The notes under the pieces are model-generated. The model did not search any database, was not told the DNA's origin, and saw only the letters and a list, made by a program, of their open reading frames with translations. A program made the translations under genes and the position numbers. From positions 21,923 through 85,922 of the forward strand of contig JADDOH010011212.1 of assembly GCA_016648135.1 (NCBI GenBank): DNA of 64,000 bases, given 5' to 3'. The DNA comes from Agrypnia vestita (Eukaryota > Arthropoda > Insecta > Trichoptera > Phryganeidae). Below are positions 35,881 through 46,900 of the stretch, piece by piece (positions within the stretch are counted from its first letter, which is position 1; each line of letters starts with the position of its first letter).

Positions 35881-38229
35881 ATGAAGAAGACTCCCCCGAA
35901 GTTTTCACTACTTGCTACGAGACAACATATATAAATCACAGTAAAAAATTGTTCAGAGATGAACTAAACCCCTTCTTTAGACTAGAGGATTGGGCACAGT
36001 GGAAGAATATTCCCAATCGCGTATGTTTAAGATGAATTTATTCCGAATTTGCATTATTCAATCGCCTAGTAAACAAAAGTTTTTCAATTTTGTAATATAT
36101 TTGTATATAATAAATGTAGTCAAACGCGAATATGTACTTATAACTTAAATAAAATACTTGAAAATTATTAGATATTTTAAATTTAAACTATTTTATTTGT
36201 ATTTAGCTTGACTGAATGAATTTTTTAACATAACTGTTAAAAAATTACAAGGTCGCAATAATTTTTTAAGGATGTTAAATTGAATTATTGGATGTTTTGA
36301 AACCAGCCGTGGAACACAGTTCATGTCTATATATTTTGGTAGTCTGTGATATAAATGCAACAACAAATATGAAATTCCAACATTGGCATTGCGTGCTTTG
36401 CAAATGGATTTGATATTCTCTTGACTTGAAGTTTAACATCGAAAAACAATGGGTTTACCAGCCACAAGCGCGTGCGCTAACATCGTAAATATCATATTGC
36501 TCGTTCGGGCTTAAATCACGTCATCGGGAAGTATCGCTAAATTTATTTGACAGGAAGACACAAGGCTTACATAACCACGTAATTACGTACACACATACAC
36601 AGTGGCGCCTTCGTACTATTGGGGAACACCAATTAAAATGATAATTGATTATGGTACCATTTTGAGCCCCTCCCTCAAAAGCTTTGTTTTAAAACATCAA
36701 AACTATACCGACTGTCACTGAGGGAAGTCCCATGTGCAAGCAAACTTAAGTATAGTTTCCAGTTTCCTAATGTTTTAATACATTGATACTGGGCCGGCGT
36801 GGTACATCACCCAGCTCTACAAGCCACAAATACACACGGCAGTGTGAATATATAGCGTACCTAAAATACATACAAAAGTATTAATCAAACTATGAAAATA
36901 AAAAGCCTTACGCGGTTTCGTACTCCGTACAGTTTACAGCCAAATAATATATTCGAAGACCCTGACCCTCCCTGTCCCCACGTAGCCCAGCAGAGTATTC
37001 TGCTCAATTCCTCCTCCCCTTTGATGGTCAAGCCATGTGGTTTATGGACGCTTCCTGACTAACATACAAAGTGCTACATGTTATCATTTACTACTCCCTA
37101 TATATTAATTAATAACCACTTTAATATAACTGATGCATTTTTCTGTTGAATTATATTTGTCAAAAAACTTTTTCTTTCATATTTTATAAAGTAACAACAT
37201 TTTCGGCCGAAAAATGCTTAAAAATTGCGCCAAAGTTTTCCGTAGGGTCCAGCAGATGAAAGTAGGCTACAGCTAAGTATTTCTGACGGATATTAATAAA
37301 ATACAAACAAGAACAATGTAAATGAAAAACATGGAAAGATGCTACTTTATATGTATGTTAAATACAAAAAAATTCGATAATGTTTACAGTAACTAGTATA
37401 TGTATGTATTAACTATGAGTTAATGTATAGGTACATTATCAAAATTTACACTCTGCCTGTAATATATATTCTACGACGTAAATGTCAAATCGGAAATAGT
37501 AATATTTTCAATTATACGTTTCTTTTCATTAAGACAAACGAGAAAATAATGAGCAATTAAAAATTTTATTAAGTCGTGAATAAAAGTATTCATATTGCAT
37601 ACAAAATGTTCAAAAATTTTACGAACTCTTTTACAAATTGTCACAAACTAATTCATATAAACAGAAATAGATTGATTCTTTACTATTCATTGTAATTAAT
37701 AAATCAATATCGGGGTTCGATTTAACGGGATTTTACTGTATATTAGGAAAATGATACACGCTGTATATGTATGTTCACCTAGAGTTTTTAAAGATAATTA
37801 TCGTCAAAATGTTATCAAAAGCGTATACATAAACTAAAGAAATGAAATTATAGGGTAAAATTAAAAAATAATTTAAATTCTCAATGAATACAATCGGCGA
37901 TAACCAATTGCTTAACTGCTTGTAAAATGTAATGTTCCCTGCTTTTCACCAGGAATATGTAATTTCAGTTTTCAACATATGATTACTAATATTTCTTACA
38001 AACATTCTTGTATCATTGCAAAAGCCGTCATATATTATATTTTTACTATTTATCATAGCTCGGCGAGTGGAATATAGTAATACTATTATGTTGTGTACTT
38101 GTCAGCCCGGAAAATGTGTCACAATTTGAGGCTTTTGTTTAACACACCGCATGACTAAGGCAAGCAGAGGTGCTAACACGTTGACATGTACATACAATAC
38201 ATACTTGTTTAAAAATCACAACATTGATT
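35881..38229. other. No gene recognised
   Basis: AT-rich sequence. At 37709-37742, GTTCGATTTAACGGGATTTT followed by ACTGTA resembles an isolated end of the pogo-like MITE seen at 54076. A pyrimidine-rich stretch at 36955-37030 is unremarkable. Confidence 0.4.
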
Positions 38230-38640
38230 GGACCTTTGTTCAAATTAACTCTACGTGCGAGCTGCGACCTGCGACGCGCTTAGGTCAGTGGCGTGTGGCG
38301 TGCAGCGCATACAAGTGAAAAGCTGTGCATTACTCATAATACTACATTACTAAACTATTATTAAGGATACTGGGAAATACGACATTTTCAAATAAAAAAT
38401 TCCCAAATTTTAATTTTAAAATAGATTAACCCCGTTAATTCGAAAATACGGTAATTCGTAATTTAAATTTTTAATAGTTGAAATTAGACGAAACTGAAAA
38501 AAGATTTCGATTTTTTCGCAAGTGAAAATAGCAAATATATCAATATCGGGTAGGTTGGTACTTAAGTAATAGAAATGTCACGATCTTTGTATGAGCATAA
38601 TAAATATTGCGTTTTCGAAATTCCGATGCTTGAGAAAGCC
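38230..38640 (-). repeat. Dispersed repeat piece and partial pogo-like MITE
   Basis: 38285-38345 is the inverted counterpart of 17033-17092 (GTGGCGTGCAGCGCATACAA). From about 38418, AACCCCGTTAATTCGAAAAT and, later, the complement of AAAGATCGTGACATTTCTAT match the right half of the MITE at 54076-54542. No complete ends. Confidence 0.55.
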
Positions 38641-38796
38641 ACGTAGATGTATTGTGACATCACTTGAGTTGGTCGCAAAATGCCACCATAACTACATGCA
38701 GGGCCTAGCAGTAGGCAATGGACGATAGTCAACTGTATATACTAATGGCCGCGGCCCATACAGCCGCCCGCAGGGACTAGCAGTTAAGCAATCGGC

Positions 38797-39492
38797 GATA
38801 CACATGCTTATTTAGTGGCACGTGAGCATGCGCAGTATCGGCCTTCTTTAGGCCTTGCTTATTAGTGGCATGTGTGTACGCACATTGCTTGTAATGAGCA
38901 TGCCCCTGTCATTCACCATAGAGAAGGGGTATCTTTGGAGCATGTGTGAACAGGCTTGCTTATTACGAGCATGCTTATGTCATTCGCGGGCTTCGCGGCT
39001 AGTATTATCAATGCGATCTTCTCAGTCCGCGACAGATGAAACAAATATGGCGCGTTGGGGAGATGATAAAACATTACTTTTCGTGAATAATCATAGGAAT
39101 CACGAATGTTTGTGGAATACTCGGTCACCGTTGTGTAAAAATAATATAGTGAGAAATAATGTTTATGAAACTTTATTAATCTTACAATAAAAATTATAAA
39201 AACTAAAATCAAAAATGTGCGGATGGAAACTCGGGAACTTTTTTGATTTATTGGTTCACTTGAATTTTCTATTTCAGTTTGCAAAGTTTCCATTTTGAAC
39301 AAGAGCGTCTCTATTCTATGACAAGAGCATGCCACTAATAAGCATGTGTGTTTGATTGTTAGCTTTGGGCATGCTTATTTATGAGCATGCTACTAATAAG
39401 CATGCCAGTAATGAGCAAGTGTGTACAGTTGTTAGGGCATGCTTATTAGTGGCATGCTCATTAGCATGCCACTAAATAAGCATGTGTATCTG
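38797..39492. mobile_element. Harbinger-like element with perfect 24-bp inverted ends and an array of GCATGCTTATTAGTGGCATG-type motifs
   Basis: Positions 38797-38820 and 39469-39492 are exact reverse complements (GATACACATGCTTATTTAGT...). ACTAGCAGT lies outside both ends. About ten further copies of TGCTTATTAGTGGCATG or its complement fill both subterminal zones, while the centre holds a MADF-domain coding fragment. MADF/Myb-like partner genes are characteristic of PIF/Harbinger transposons. Target duplication could not be fixed and no transposase was found. Confidence 0.7.
39047..39190 (+). pseudogene. MADF-domain (Myb/SANT-like) protein, N-terminal exon fragment of a Harbinger element
   Basis: From the ATG the frame reads MARWGDDKTLLFVNNHRNHE, then CLWNTRSPLCKNN and YETLLIL before a stop. 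This matches the start of MADF domains (tryptophan, D.KTL.FV, HECLWN..SP.Y). In PIF/Harbinger transposons the second gene encodes such a DNA-binding partner of the transposase. Only about 47 codons are present; the third helix and the rest are missing, either by truncation or because this is one exon. The same frame is open upstream to 38855, across subterminal repeats, which is unlikely to be coding. Confidence 0.6.
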
Positions 39493-39639
39493 TACCTTTA
39501 CTGCTAGTATACTCTTATTGTGCCACAAATTATCGCGATAAATATTTTTTTTAAATGCCAATCTTGTATAGTTGAACGAAACTCAATCGTATTGAATGTG
39601 AATGTTAGAAATAAAATAATTAAAACCCTAAAAAAATTC

Positions 39640-39896
39640 CAATTGGAATTCGAAGGTTTTTATTTTTTTATTTGATTTGTATTAAAGGGAATGAATTTTT
39701 CATACTCGTTATAAGTTACTATAATAATAGTCCAACGTTTAACAAAAAATAAGTCAGAAATATTGAAAAAAAATGCAAACTTTGATGACGTATATCCTTA
39801 ACTATTTATAATATTAGGTCATAATAACATTTTCAACTCATAATCAAGGCAGGAGTACAGTCCTGCGAGGTTATTAATGTTTTACAAATAACCCTG
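39640..39896. mobile_element. Rep-A foldback MITE, right arm only
   Basis: AGGTTTTTATTTTTTTATTT through AATAAGTCAGAAATATTG to AATAACCCTG at 39896, followed by TA. It matches the right arm of 41589-42125. The left arm is absent. Confidence 0.7.
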
Positions 39897-39904
39897 TATA
39901 GATT

Positions 39905-40548
39905 TAGGGCGCCAAAATTTGTGAATAACTTAACGTTTATTTACGTTTTAAAGCTTTCTGATTGATTTATTTATTAACTTCAAACCTGTCAAACTTAAAA
40001 CGACAAAATTGACGGCATTACATTATACAGGGTGTACCAGAGCTAGTAGCAGAAACTTGGCTGGTAGATTCCTGCCTAAGTTATGAGTCTAAAATGTTCA
40101 AGTAACCATGACCTAATGTCAATAGTTATGGAGATATGCAGTATCAAAGTTTGCATTTTTCCCCTTTAATACCTACAAGTTGAATAAAATGATAAAAACC
40201 TATCAAAAATTGAAAAAAGTTTTTTTTACAAGGTTTTTATCATTTTATTTAAGTGGTATTGAAGCAAATGAATTTATCACAATCGATATAAGTTACTGTT
40301 ATGATAGTTCAACTTTTTGCAAAAAATAAGTCAGAAATATTGAAAAAAAAAATGCAAACTTTGATACTGCATATCTCCATAACTATTGATATTAGGTCAG
40401 GTTTGCTTCAACATTTTAGACGCATAACACAAGCAGGAATCTACCGGCCAAGTTTCTGCTGGTAGCTCCGGTATACCCTGTAAAATAACTTTCAAGATAC
40501 CGAAATAGCAACATTGCTTATTTCAGAATAGGGTCGAATCTAATTGAA
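39905..40548. mobile_element. Rep-B arm, copy 3, interrupted by a Rep-A insertion
   Basis: TTTGTGAATAACTTAACGTT to GACGGCATTACATTA, then the Rep-A element (40028-40480), then AACTTTCAAGATACCGAAAT to TTTCAGAATAGGGTCGA. The uninterrupted equivalents are at 25600-25740 and 28140-28320. Confidence 0.8.
40028..40480. mobile_element. Rep-A foldback MITE, complete copy (453 bp), nested in Rep-B
   Basis: Left end CAGGGTGTACCAGAGCTAGT, right end complement (...TAGCTCCGGTATACCCTG), with TA at 40026-40027 and 40481-40482. The two arms pair along nearly all their length. Non-coding. It lies about 340 bp upstream of the Ly6-family transcription start. Confidence 0.88.
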
Positions 40549-40816
40549 AACTTTCCCATTTCCAAAAGACATTTAGGTAAGATTTTCACTGGCCGATCGG
40601 ATGTCTAGCGAGCGCCATCGGAAACCGCCGAAAATTAAACAAATTTATTTCTTTGAATTGAGTTCTATAACGGTTTGATATTTTCGTGGAAATGTGTAAA
40701 ATGCATGTGTCACATATTGACGCGTATCAAAACGCGAAACAATCCACCGTTTTCCGAGCACATTATCTAATCTACAGTTTAGTCGAGATTACCAGGTCGC
40801 ACCGGTCTGTCAGCAC

Positions 40817-40871
40817 TCAGTGTTTCGTGTGAGCTTCGAGGGACAGCATTCTTTAAAGAAAATCATTCAAA
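40817..40871 (+). promoter_or_regulatory. Predicted transcription start (TCAGT initiator) and 5' UTR of the Ly6-family gene
   Basis: TCAGT at 40817-40821 matches the arthropod initiator, with the start A at 40819. That gives a 53-base 5' UTR to the ATG. No TATA box is seen, and the downstream promoter element position (GCATT) is a weak match. Prediction only. Confidence 0.4.
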
Positions 40872-40932
40872 ATGGCCACCTTCCACCAGCTTGGGCTCGC
40901 CTTGTTCGTCCTAGTATGCGCCTCTGTGCAAG
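40872..40932 (+). CDS. Ly6-family gene, coding exon 1
   Basis: It encodes the signal peptide from ATG (context TCAAAATGG) to CAA G, then donor GTGAGA. Ends in phase 1. Confidence 0.87.
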
Positions 40933-43900
40933 GTGAGACTGTTTCAAAACTTATCAACATTTTTCTCCACTCCTGTAATAATGTTACTTTAAAAAAATTA
41001 TCATTCACCTGCGGAAAAATCTATTTTCGCTTGTGAAGAAATCTGTTCGCCCGTCTGAATCTTTTGCCAGATTTAAAAAACTGGCGTATCGTAAACAACT
41101 TTTGAATACGAGTTATATTGCTTGTATTTATTGTTGTTTGTTTTTTCAAAAAAAATCGTTTACAAATATTACGAAAATAATTTAAAATATTACAAGTATA
41201 TCATGGTGTGATACTTCATTAAAGTTATCTTATCTTTTGTTGAAAAATAAAACGTTGGTTCTGTCCGCAACATTAATATTATATAATCATTTTATTTTAT
41301 AACCTGTTTAACTATTTGCGAGTTCAAAATATTTATTCAAAATTTATGTTATTCAAAAAAATTGGCGCGTCAAACAAACGTCCTAGGGCCTGTTCTATCA
41401 ATTTGGATTATACATATATATTGTAAGAGTTATATTTAAATCATTTGCTTTAAACATAACTTTTAGTGTAAAAAAATTGATACAACCGGCAATTAATCAA
41501 CAAAGATGTAAAGAAGCGACTGAGTTAATAAAAATTTACTTAAAATATAATCTTAGAAGAAATTATTTGACCGGTGTAGGTGTAAATACAGAGTTATTTG
41601 AAAAACATTAATAACTTCACAAGACTGTATTCCTGCCTTGATTATGAGTCGAAAATGTTCAAGCTATATGACCTAATATCAATTGTTATGGAGATATGCG
41701 ACATCAAAATTTGCATTTTTTTTCAATATTTCTGACTTATTTTTTGTAAAACGTTGAATTATCATGACAGTAACTTATATCGATTACGAAAAATTCATTC
41801 GTTTTAATACAAGTTAAATAAAATGATAAAAACCCTGAAAATTTTCCATTTGGAATGTTTTCCCATTGGAATTAGAAGGTTTTTATTTTTTTTATTTGAC
41901 TTGAATTGAAGGGAATGAATTTTTCATAATCTATATAAGTTACTGTAATGATAGTCCAACGTTTTACAAAAAATAAGTCAGAAATATTGAAATAAAATGC
42001 AAACTTCGATGTCGCATATCTCCATAACTATTGATATTAGGTCGTGATAGCTTGAACATCTTCGACTCATAATCAAGGCAGGAATACAGCCATTCGAGGT
42101 TATTAATGTTTTCCAAATAACCCTGTATATGTCGAAAATATGTTTTACTACGTACCTACGAGTATTTATAGAATTAAATATTTTGTTGTTTTCAGTTCTA
42201 GAATAATGTTCTGGGTTTTCGTTTTTTGTCTGGAGATGTTTATCCGGGGCGAATTAAAAATGTTTGCGCCGGGCTGGCTGCGGCATTCAAGGGTGTAAAA
42301 CGTCTAAGTAGGTGCGAAATATATTCCTTAATCAAACATGATAATTTCGTTCTGTCCGTCCGTCCGTCTGTCTGTCTGTCCTCGTAACTTCGTGTGACGT
42401 CCGTAAATTCATTCGAATTCACGGCTAAAAAAACGAGATTAAACGGCCGGAGATGGGGCTTGAACCTCGGGCCACCAAACCCGAACCGGTCGTTCAACGC
42501 ATGTTGCTACGGCCGCCTCTCCGCAGAGCGCCAAAAATATGCTATAAATATATACTAGAGCTTAGCAAAGATGCGAACCAATGCTCCGTCATTTTTGACG
42601 GATTGCAGCTAGTCAACTTATAACTTTTATACCCACTGATCCACGATAGCTGAGCCGCGCCCGTTTCAACCACACCAAAAAAAACATAAAATCACTGTTT
42701 AAATATCAAATAAAGGTGTAACAAACATATTACAAATAACACAGGGGGTTGCCTAGTCAGGTCAATTTTTATAGAGGACTGAAGTCGAGTCTGACTTTTT
42801 TCTTATTTTTTTTTTCAAATTCGTTGATTTACAAATGAGTACCAACCTATTTTATTAGGGTTTTATGATTCTGAAAACTTTATAAACGTCTTAAAAAAAA
42901 ACTTTGTATAAATGAAAGCTGTATCGTATGTCATTTTGAATCGCTATAATCGTATATTCTGAAACTTCCATTTCATCCATCCGGTAGCCAGAAAAATAAT
43001 TCACTCAAGTTTAAACATTTTCGCAAAAACATTTTTTCTATCGAAACATAATACTTTATTTTTATCTAAAACAACAATAGTTCTTAAACTATTAACATTA
43101 TCTGGAAATAGATTGCGTCACGAACATATTTCTATAGTGAATGTTTTTTATTCATACATTGATTATTAAAGGTTTATGCAAATTATAACAATACGAACAT
43201 TTGTATTTTGAACTGGTTATTAGATATAGGTACTTTCAAAACGTTAAAGAATAATATTAGGAATAATAAAACATTTCGTAAAATTTTAAATACTTGAAGC
43301 TTTAATATAATCTTTATTTTATAACTTAAATTTATAAATATTATATTGTGTAAGATAATGTCTAAACACAAGAATCGTTTTTGGATTTGGTTTTTTGGAT
43401 TGAGATAATACAATAAGGCTGAGAAGGATATCGAGAGGAGGGTGCGGGAAATAAGGCAAATGATGCCCTGAATGCTGCTATGGCCAATAGAAATCTTTCG
43501 CACGAAGCGAGACTAGTGGTTCATAATAATGGTACCAACTCTAATGTATGGAAATGAAGCGTGGAATTGGCAAGAAAGGAATGAAAGTAGACTCTGTTAA
43601 AATAAATTGTACATTGTGAGTAGGGCATTCGAACCGGGTAGAACCGAAACCGGGTACCCGGGTACCCGCCATACTTTCCCATGGAACCGAAAACCGGGTA
43701 ATTTTCGACTGGTATCCGGTTAATTTCATTTAAATATTTTTTTCAATTATTTCAAATTAAATTGAAGAGCCGAATCGGCGTTCTTAAACGACTAATGTCT
43801 TTGAACGACAAAAAAAGGGACAGCACTTAGCGGCCTATAGATTTCGAGATAAGCGAATACATAGATGAAATCTCGATGAAACCAATTTAAAAATACATTT

Positions 43901-46900
43901 TGAAAATTTAGAAACCACTGGCAAAAAAGTCCAGTTTTGGAAAATCTGTGTAATTCTTTATTGTCTATGTAAAGTAAAATTAAATATATCACTTCATATT
44001 TAATCAAAGATTCAAATAAAATAAAAATTGAACTCTCAACGGCTTACAAAAGTAGTTTATTTAATAGCTTACAAAAATGACCGTAGAACCGGGTAATGAA
44101 TTAGGCCGGGTATTTGGATGCCCTAATTGTGAGTGAAGGGTGCATCAATTAAATAATAAACTTTTCTTTTGCGCTTGAAAATAATCGTTACGGAATTAGT
44201 TTATCGAACTGCGACTGTATTACTTATTCGACAATAAGATTCCATTCAAAATTCACATATCTTATGTAGGTATAACAAAAGAAAACATATTTCCATTTTT
44301 AATATTAAAACGTCATCAAATCTCGAGAAACTGAAACGCCACCTTACTCTCTTATTTGTTCGTGACTTTTTCTTTAACACTCGGTCTACGATATTTTGCG
44401 TAGATATTCCTTACTGAATTTCGTTATTTATTTGTTTGCAAAATATTATCGCGTCATATTTTCGGTATGTTTTTGATCAATCAAGGATTTGACATAGTTA
44501 TCACTTAAACTCGTTATCCTAAAAACTTGATTTATGAACTGAATTAATGATTTTGATAAATAGGACTGTAGGTGTTTGTTTTCCCACAAATTAGTATTGG
44601 CATATTATGGTGTTCACATATTTATTTAGCATGTCAAACATATTATTCCAAAAAAATGGCGCGTCAAGAAATAAGAGAAATGCCAGTACAAATGTATTAG
44701 AGCAGATTTTATCAAGTTGGTTTATATATTGTTATAATTATGTTTAAAGCATAGATTTTTGCCTTTTCCACCAATCAATAAACCCGTTTTCGTAAAAAAT
44801 CTTTACTTTAAACTAACTATTACTATTATACTAAATTAATAAAAATAATATCGTGTGAGATGAAGTCTAACTAGGTGGGTACCTACAAAAATCTTTTTTT
44901 TTTTACTTACTTTGGACTTATCTTTAAAACTTAGTTATTACCTATATTTGTATTTCATACACCAAGTTTTTAATGTAACGATTAGTTTACTTAAAAACTT
45001 GATTTATGAATTGAATTAACGATTTTGATAAATACGGCTGTATTTGTATGTGTTTGTTTTCCCACATACAAATACAATTGTATTTGTTAGTTTTTGTGTT
45101 ATGGTGTTTGAAACACCTTATCGTGTTTGAATTTTATTTACCTAACATCGTGATTGAGATCATCGCAGCGGTTTGCGCTGGGTTCAAGTATCCCAAATTC
45201 CAATCTTTATTACTCCAGCTATTGCTTGACCAACGTAAATTGGCGTGCAGCGACATTGGAACTAAAACCCGCCCCGCCCGCACCCGGCTGTAACCCCTCG
45301 CCCTGTCATTCAGTTCAATCTCGTATTTGCGCGTGAGCTTTGACATCTTGATTTCCAATATACACTGAATTATTATGTCCAAAACATCTAAAACAGTTCG
45401 GGATGGTGCAAGAACAATTGCCAATGAAGTATTAAAGTTTTGCGAAGCTGAAAAAGCAAATAATTGACCGATATTACCGTTTGACAGGTTGACAGATAAA
45501 GCGGCCGCCATTACTGGTCTATTTCTTAAGTGTTGCCCGACCGAATTTATATTAAAAGCTCCGACACCGATCACCGGACATTCTGTACATTACGTATTGT
45601 GTAATAAATTTACACCATGGAAACTTCTGTTACGCGACAGGGACGCCCTCTCTCGCACGCCATTTTATACCGGTACGTCTATACACACGCTAAAGCCAAA
45701 AGTGCTTAACACAACACATTCAACATTTCATCCCCCAATCGTCAAAAATATTGTGTGCTGTTGAGGAAATTAGCACTATAATAACGCATTTCAGATATTT
45801 CCGACCACGTTTATTTTTATTTAGCTTTCACAATTTACCAGAGCGCAGAGAGCATTCAAAATATGAGACAATTTTTTGACGAGAATGCGGAAAATGTACG
45901 CATTATTTACGCTGTCATTTTGGTGAGAAAAACTCGACCGTGGAAGTATATTTATCTAACTAATCTTTCGCCACGTACTCTTATGTAAACCTACTCTGAA
46001 TACGAATGACAACAAACCTATTTATTTTTCAAATTCCGTTTGGGAAAAGTAAATCATTTTAAGCAGGGCATACAGAGTTAACTTTTCTAGAAGAACAAAA
46101 GGTTTTTTTATTATTTTGAAAGTATGAATATAAAGTTACTGAATATTTAACTGTAATTAGTTGCGGATACTTTATACGAACCGTATGTTTTTCGTATAAA
46201 ATATCCGCAACCAGTTACAGTTAAATATGTTTTAACGACCGTAATAATCTTAACTCTTTAGTGACTGAATATCATTAAGTTGCACTGTTGTGCAACATGA
46301 TTATTTTAATTTACACTAGATCAAATTTTGTAATACACACACGATAAGCTATATTTGTCACTACTATAGTTTCGAGAGGAGCAGTCCCTCTTATCACCAA
46401 GCGTAATTGGAAAATATGACGACCCGTTTCAAATCATCGTTATGAATGGATTTAAAACCATTTTTGTGCCATTAATTCAATTAAAATATTATAATCAGTT
46501 TGACAGACAGATGACAATGATTTCAAAACAAAAAGACGATAAAAATAATTGTAATTATTTATTATATTAGATTGATAAAATATATGTTGAGCCCCTAAAT
46601 CCGAATGCGGGAAAGCATTTTCATGGCGGATTATGAATTATTGAATTCTATTTAATGGAATTAGTAATACTGTTTGTTTAAGATAAGAATTTGCTTAAGT
46701 GCTATCTTGAATAAATAAAACTTCAAAAATGTAATAATTCTATGAAACTTGATTCAACGTCGACAACCCCCCTTATTTTCACTTATGTCTGCACATATTA
46801 TTTGTTGATCCGTATTCACACACAACTCAACCGTGTTTTTTATTTGGATAGTATTTGAAAGGGCGCCAAATTAATGCTTATTTTGTGACAAGAAAATTTG

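Noticed and set aside
38913..39335. 140-codon minus-strand open frame inside the Harbinger-like element
   Set aside because: It is antisense to the MADF fragment. Its N-terminal part (METLQTEIENSSEPINQK) could be coiled coil, but nothing matches a known partner protein, so it is left unannotated.
42240..42497. 85-codon minus-strand open frame
   Set aside because: It overlaps Helitron H2, and its translation (RQTDGRTDRTK) is just the repetitive CTGTCTGTCCGTCCG tract.
42440..42530. Functional tRNA gene on the minus strand
   Set aside because: The B-box is good, but no acceptor stem or anticodon loop can be drawn, and the segment lies inside a repeat copied elsewhere.
45134..45574. 146-codon minus-strand open frame
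   Set aside because: It runs antisense through the transposase N-terminal fragment at 45375; the plus-strand reading is the recognisable one.
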